Of a stretch of 64,000 nt of DNA, positions 60,142 to 64,000 are shown in pieces. A program made the translations under genes and the position numbers. This DNA is from Halobacillus halophilus (GTDB lineage: Bacteria; Bacillota; Bacilli; Bacillales; Halobacillaceae). The notes below the pieces were generated by a model. The model had not been told where the DNA came from and ran no database searches. It worked only from the letters and a program-made list of their open reading frames with translations. The DNA lies in assembly GCF_020171985.1 (NCBI RefSeq), contig NZ_JAIVAL010000004.1, positions 186,001 to 250,000 of the forward strand, in the 5' to 3' direction. Position 1 is the first letter of the stretch. Each line of letters opens with the position of its first letter.

Positions 60142-61104
60142 CTACCTCACATGTACGGGCTCAATCAGATAATAAGTTTCAGAGAACATTCGGCTGACAG
60201 TAAGACAGCGATCCTGAAAATGATCCAGAAAACTCATCAGTTCCTCCATATCCATGTGCTCAATATCCGCTTCCTTTATTTCTTCCTGTATTGTTTCAAG
60301 CATTTGGAATAGATCTTTTGAGTAATGAGATATTTTCCCACCTTCAAGACGTTGAACAGCTTCCATCACGTGATCCATGCAATAGCGAATGGATCTTGGA
60401 AATGATCTTTCCTTGATCATGAAGTCAAGCACATGTCTCGACTCCATCGTAGGCGGATGTTCTTTAATATATGCATCATATCCATGCAGAAACTGAAGGG
60501 CTGTCAGCCAATAATAATAATTATTCGTTCCAAAGCTAGACTCTTTCCTATTTTTTTCACAGATAACATTTAAGACACGTGCCGTTTTATCAGCTCTCTC
60601 GATCCATTTTCCAACTTTTATAAAAGTATAAGGAATTCCCCTGCTCATTGTTGATTCGATAATACCTTGCGCCGTCATTGAAGTAGTTTTTACCTTTTTC
60701 AGATAATCCTGTGTATGCTGCCTTGTGTTTGGAAGCTCCTGCCAATCTTTCTGAGCTAAATGGAATTCGTTGAGAACTTCCCATAATTCATTAGGTATGA
60801 TGTCTCGGGTAGCCCTCGCATTTTCCCTCGCATAATTCATACTGTTCATAAGAGAATTTACATTCATTGGACTAATGGTCAGATACTGAATAATGGTTTC
60901 CCGGTCAATACGTTCATAACGATCCATATAATCAAGCTTAGAAGCACAAATATCCAATACTTCACCCCAATCACGGTCCATGACCTCTTGATCAGATGCC
61001 TCCAGCATGTGGATTAGCTGTACACTAAGTACTCTGGAATTATTTTCAGCCCGTTCAATGTTACGAGCCATCCAATATAAGGAGTCTGCTACACGACTAA
61101 GCAT
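60142..61104 (-). CDS. Alpha-E domain protein
   Basis: A 320-residue all-helical protein. The start LSRVADSLYWMARNIERAEN is the diagnostic alpha-E motif, with EWFKxxx-free helical repeats after it. The domain occurs almost only with circularly permuted ATP-grasp and transglutaminase partners; its own chemistry is unknown. The start overlaps the ATP-grasp stop by eight bases, with GGAGGAGAG upstream. Confidence 0.88.
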   Translation of the reverse strand: MLSRVADSLYWMARNIERAENNSRVLSVQLIHMLEASDQEVMDRDWGEVLDICASKLDYMDRYERIDRETIIQYLTISPMNVNSLMNSMNYARENARATRDIIPNELWEVLNEFHLAQKDWQELPNTRQHTQDYLKKVKTTSMTAQGIIESTMSRGIPYTFIKVGKWIERADKTARVLNVICEKNRKESSFGTNNYYYWLTALQFLHGYDAYIKEHPPTMESRHVLDFMIKERSFPRSIRYCMDHVMEAVQRLEGGKISHYSKDLFQMLETIQEEIKEADIEHMDMEELMSFLDHFQDRCLTVSRMFSETYYLIEPVHVR

Positions 61105-62557
61105 GTGTCTCTCCTCCTTCCGACAAAATCCAAGTGTCTTTTCCTCCGCCGCCCTGCGAAGAGTTGACTACTAACGACCCCTCTTTAAGAGCTACTCTTG
61201 ATAAGCCTCCAGGAATGACATGAGTATTATCTCCAGTCATCACAAACACACGTAAATCTACGTGACAAGGATAAAAACGACCTTCCTGATAAGCAGGAGC
61301 TCTTGAGAGTTTAATCGTCGGCTGGGCAATATACTGATGAGGAGCTTCAATAATTTTTCTTCTGAATTCATTTTGTTCTTCCGGCTCTGATTGCGGGCCA
61401 ATCAACATATCGTATCCACCCGAAGCCCCTACATTTTTTATAACTAATTGATCAATGTTCTCAAGAACATACTCAAGTTTTTCAGGATCACTTAGGAAGT
61501 AAGTTTCTACATTAGGAATAATAGGCTCTTCGTCTAAATAAAAACGAATCATATCAGGGACATAGACATAAATAGCCTTATCATCCGCAACGCCATTGCC
61601 TATTCCATTCAGGATTGAAACATTCCCTTTTTTATAAGCCCTGAGTAAACCGGAGACTCCTAAAGCCGAATCCGGACGAAACGCCTCGGGATCAAGGAAA
61701 TCATCATCAATGCGTCTGTAAATAATATCTACTCTCTTTAATCCGCGTATTGTCTTCATATAAACCACATCTTCTTTTACAATTAAATCTCTTCCTTCTA
61801 CTAGCTCAATACCCATTTGCTGCGCCAAAAATACGTGATCATAATAGGCTGAGTTATAAATTCCCGGGGTCAGTAATACTGCCGTAGGGGTAGAATGGGG
61901 CTCTACATTTGGCGGGGTATGGCTAATAACTGCTTTATGAAGTTCAGAAACCTGATGTTCCAGGGTTTCAATTGAATGTTCAAAGAATAATTCCGGGTAC
62001 ACTTGTCTCATCACGTATCGATTCTGAAAAACATAAGACATCCCTGAAGGATTTCGCAGATTATCCTCCAGAACCCGGTAATCCCCGTTTTCATCCTTAA
62101 TTAAGTCTACACCGGCCAGAAACACGTGATTATTTAAAGGGACGTTTACTCCCCCGATTTGTTTATTGTAATAATAAGAGTTATTTTCGATTAGGTCTCT
62201 AGGTATTATGCCTGCTTCTAAAATTTTTTGATCGTGGTAAATGTCTTCTAAAAACAGATTGAGGGCTTTTATTCGCTGCTTCATTCCTTCTTCAACTTTA
62301 TTCCATTGAGGTTCAGGAATAATAATAGGCACAAAATCGAACGGCATCGTTCGCTCCGTACCCCCGGTATGATTATAAACCGTAAAAGTAATTCCCTGCC
62401 TCAGAAAATTTAACTGAGCCGTTTCATGCTTCTCGCGCAGCTCTTTTTCAGAAAAATTTTCCATTAATTGATAGAAGGATCTGTAATGACGTTTAGGATT
62501 TCCATTGTCCTCCATCATTTCGTCAAAAAATACTCCAGTATTATAGTGGTTTAGCAA
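61097..62557 (-). CDS. Circularly permuted type 2 ATP-grasp protein
   Basis: A 486-residue ligase-like enzyme. Landmarks are AGVDLIKDENGDYRVLEDNLRNP (nucleotide/metal region), KRVDIIYRRIDDDFLDPEAF, GIGNGVADDKAIYVYVPD, LVIKNVGASGGYDMLIGP and RVFVMTGDNTHVIPGGLSR. Members are expected to form amide bonds. The TTG at 62557 is chosen because GGAGG lies eight bases upstream. An ATG at 62572 has no site and a longer frame adds no family sequence. First gene of the operon. Confidence 0.88.
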   Translation of the reverse strand: MLNHYNTGVFFDEMMEDNGNPKRHYRSFYQLMENFSEKELREKHETAQLNFLRQGITFTVYNHTGGTERTMPFDFVPIIIPEPQWNKVEEGMKQRIKALNLFLEDIYHDQKILEAGIIPRDLIENNSYYYNKQIGGVNVPLNNHVFLAGVDLIKDENGDYRVLEDNLRNPSGMSYVFQNRYVMRQVYPELFFEHSIETLEHQVSELHKAVISHTPPNVEPHSTPTAVLLTPGIYNSAYYDHVFLAQQMGIELVEGRDLIVKEDVVYMKTIRGLKRVDIIYRRIDDDFLDPEAFRPDSALGVSGLLRAYKKGNVSILNGIGNGVADDKAIYVYVPDMIRFYLDEEPIIPNVETYFLSDPEKLEYVLENIDQLVIKNVGASGGYDMLIGPQSEPEEQNEFRRKIIEAPHQYIAQPTIKLSRAPAYQEGRFYPCHVDLRVFVMTGDNTHVIPGGLSRVALKEGSLVVNSSQGGGGKDTWILSEGGETHA

Positions 62558-62643
62558 CAACCTCTCCTCCATTCTGACGATATGTTTACTACTTACCCTA
62601 AGTTTACCGCAACTACACAAAAATTGTAAGAAAATTTAAACAA

Positions 62644-62679
62644 AAACCACCTCCCGCTGTTATCATAAACAGCGGGAGG
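62644..62679 (-). terminator. Terminator after the MDR oxidoreductase gene
   Basis: CCTCCCGCTGTT (62650-62661) pairs with AACAGCGGGAGG (62668-62679), followed by GTTTTTG on the minus strand. Confidence 0.88.
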
Positions 62680-62696
62680 CGGGGTATTCACTGAGC

Positions 62697-63632
62697 CTAT
62701 TCCATAGTAATAACTATTTTTCCTTTAGCGTGGTGACTTTCACTGGCTTCATGAGCTTTTCTTATGCCTTCTTCACTTAGTTTATAACGGTTTCCTATGA
62801 CAGAAGTTAAACGGCCTTCTTCCATCATTTCTGCCATTTTAGAAAGACGTTCACCATTTGGTTCCAACCAGACAAATCCAGCTTTCACTCCGTGCTGCTT
62901 GGCTTTTTCTTCATCCGGTGGCTGAACAATTGAAGCTAATCGTCCGCCTTCTTTCAGAATACCAAAACTTTTCTCCTGGTTTTCTCCTCCTAAAGTGTCG
63001 AGCACAATATCAATTTCACTAAGCACCTCGGAGAAATCTTCTTGTTTGTAGTCAATAAAACGATCGACACCAAGCTCTTCTACCCAGGCCTGATTCTTGC
63101 CACTGGCCGTAGTTGCTACATAAGCCCCCATTTGCTTAGCCAGCTGGATGGCATAATGGCCCACACCGCCAGAACCTGCGTGTATAAGAACCCAGTCTCC
63201 TTCTTTAATCTGAGCAAAGTCCACTAGACACTGCCACGCTGTCATACCTGCAAGAGGCACTGCAGCCGCTTCCTCAAAAGGGATATTCTCAGGAATGCGG
63301 GCAAGTTGTTCTTCATCAATTACCGCGTATTCAGCATAAGTACCTAATCGCGTAGTAGCTGGACGTGCAAAAACTCGTTCTCCTACTTTGAATTGATCGA
63401 CATCCTGACCGACTTCCTTAATTACTCCGGCTGCATCCCAGCCTAGAATAATTGGAAAATCAAAATCCAGCATCTCTTTCATATAACCTTCTCTTACTTT
63501 CCAATCGATCGGGTTAATTGAAGTTGCTTTCATTTCAACTAAAACCTGACCCGCTTCCGGTTGAGGGGTCTCTACTTGTTTCTCTATTAATTGGTCTTTA
63601 CCGCCGTATTGTTCAATTACAATAGCTTTCAT
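62697..63632 (-). CDS. NADP-dependent MDR oxidoreductase, quinone-reductase-like
   Basis: A 311-residue medium-chain reductase without the structural zinc cysteines. GroES-like N-terminal part (MKATSINPIDWKVREGYM), then the NADPH Rossmann motif in HAGSGGVGHYAIQLAKQMGA. It resembles quinone oxidoreductases and enoyl reductases. The substrate is unknown. Single gene, divergent from recQ. Confidence 0.85.
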   Translation of the reverse strand: MKAIVIEQYGGKDQLIEKQVETPQPEAGQVLVEMKATSINPIDWKVREGYMKEMLDFDFPIILGWDAAGVIKEVGQDVDQFKVGERVFARPATTRLGTYAEYAVIDEEQLARIPENIPFEEAAAVPLAGMTAWQCLVDFAQIKEGDWVLIHAGSGGVGHYAIQLAKQMGAYVATTASGKNQAWVEELGVDRFIDYKQEDFSEVLSEIDIVLDTLGGENQEKSFGILKEGGRLASIVQPPDEEKAKQHGVKAGFVWLEPNGERLSKMAEMMEEGRLTSVIGNRYKLSEEGIRKAHEASESHHAKGKIVITME

Positions 63633-63790
63633 TTAATTACACTCCTTATTTATGAAGGGTTACACACCCCTCTGTTTTCCCCTATACTAAATTGTAAAAC
63701 GTGATAAGATGAGGAAGGGTTCCAGTACTTATAATCACACAATTTATAGAATTTACACCTCTCTATTTTTCACATAAAAGGATGATCATA

Positions 63791-64000
63791 ATGATGCAGC
63801 AGGCTGAGGAAATTTTACAAAAATACTACGGCTATTCTTCTTTTCGGAAAGGACAGAAAGAAGCGATCAGTCATGTACTCCACAACCGTAATACATTGGC
63901 TGTCATGCCTACAGGTGGAGGCAAATCGTTATGCTATCAAATTCCAGGCTTAAGTCTTGAGGGGACAGCTATTATTATCTCTCCGCTTATATCCTTAATG
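63791..64000 (+). CDS. recQ: ATP-dependent DNA helicase RecQ (5' part, cut by window edge)
   Basis: Seventy codons are visible to the window end. YYGYSSFRKGQKEAISHVL contains the RecQ Q-motif, TLAVMPTGGGKSLCYQIPG is Walker A, and IISPLISLM is motif Ia. It unwinds recombination and repair intermediates. AAAAGGATGATC lies about nine bases upstream; ATG at 63794 is also possible. Expected full length and C-terminal HRDC domain are outside the window. Confidence 0.9.
   Translation, partial: MMQQAEEILQKYYGYSSFRKGQKEAISHVLHNRNTLAVMPTGGGKSLCYQIPGLSLEGTAIIISPLISLM

Noticed and set aside
1-64000. CRISPR arrays, tRNA or rRNA genes, prophage
   Set aside because: No regularly spaced direct repeats, no tRNA cloverleaf or rRNA sequence, and no phage structural genes were seen.

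Overview
The window reads as a chromosomal segment of an endospore-forming Bacillaceae, most like the moderately halophilic or alkaliphilic genera (Halobacillus and relatives). That placement rests on gene content and order: a ywgA-ywfO-lipL-pta-hemQ-cwlJ-gerQ-ywdK-ywdI block as in Bacillus subtilis, spore germination and coat genes, Gram-positive ribosome binding sites, a Bacillus-type LexA box, and many sodium- or amino-acid-coupled transporters. I could not search any database, so the genus is inference. I saw no rRNA, tRNA, CRISPR array, IS element or prophage.

Layout. 1-7.9 kb: end of an ABC permease, then HD hydrolase, lipoyl transfer (LipL), acetate metabolism (Pta), haem synthesis (HemQ) and the germination pair CwlJ-GerQ. 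8-16.7 kb: NSS transporter, a 73-aa Cys protein, YwaF-like membrane protein, a three-gene CuA-containing cytochrome oxidase, and a phasin-like/UbiB-kinase pair. 16.9-31 kb: housekeeping singletons (GNAT, fructosamine-kinase-like, YbgA domain, YjiH, DJ-1 fold, acyltransferase, AmpS, DUF2254, photolyase), then ribDEBAH behind an FMN riboswitch and its terminator. 32.9-39 kb: spore-surface island with three related exosporium-like proteins and a CotY/CotZ protein, enclosing a plasmid-style actin (ParM-like) gene and a small partner. 39-46.5 kb: SOS-controlled Y-family polymerase, GH13 alpha-glucosidase with LacI-type operators, OsmC, a toroid protein, a small operon and TerC. 46.7-64 kb: PepT, AI-2E family and MFS transporters, a TRAP transporter, GNAT, SE1832-type protein, CPA antiporter, BrnQ, an ATP-grasp/alpha-E/transglutaminase operon, a quinone-oxidoreductase-like MDR and the start of recQ.

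The least explained feature is a set of intergenic, non-coding mosaics at 10.7, 21.8, 28.4, 43.1 and 57.2 kb. Four are large. They share inverted ends (GAAGACTYGATTTCGAGATA-like), conserved core blocks in either orientation, outer stems that change on both arms between copies, and nested inserts. Three copies carry a two-hairpin RNA-like insert in which stem bases covary and all six pentaloops fit RUCNU. Two also carry a ~99-nt long hairpin. This looks like a dispersed structured-RNA or mobile-repeat family rather than ordinary terminators.
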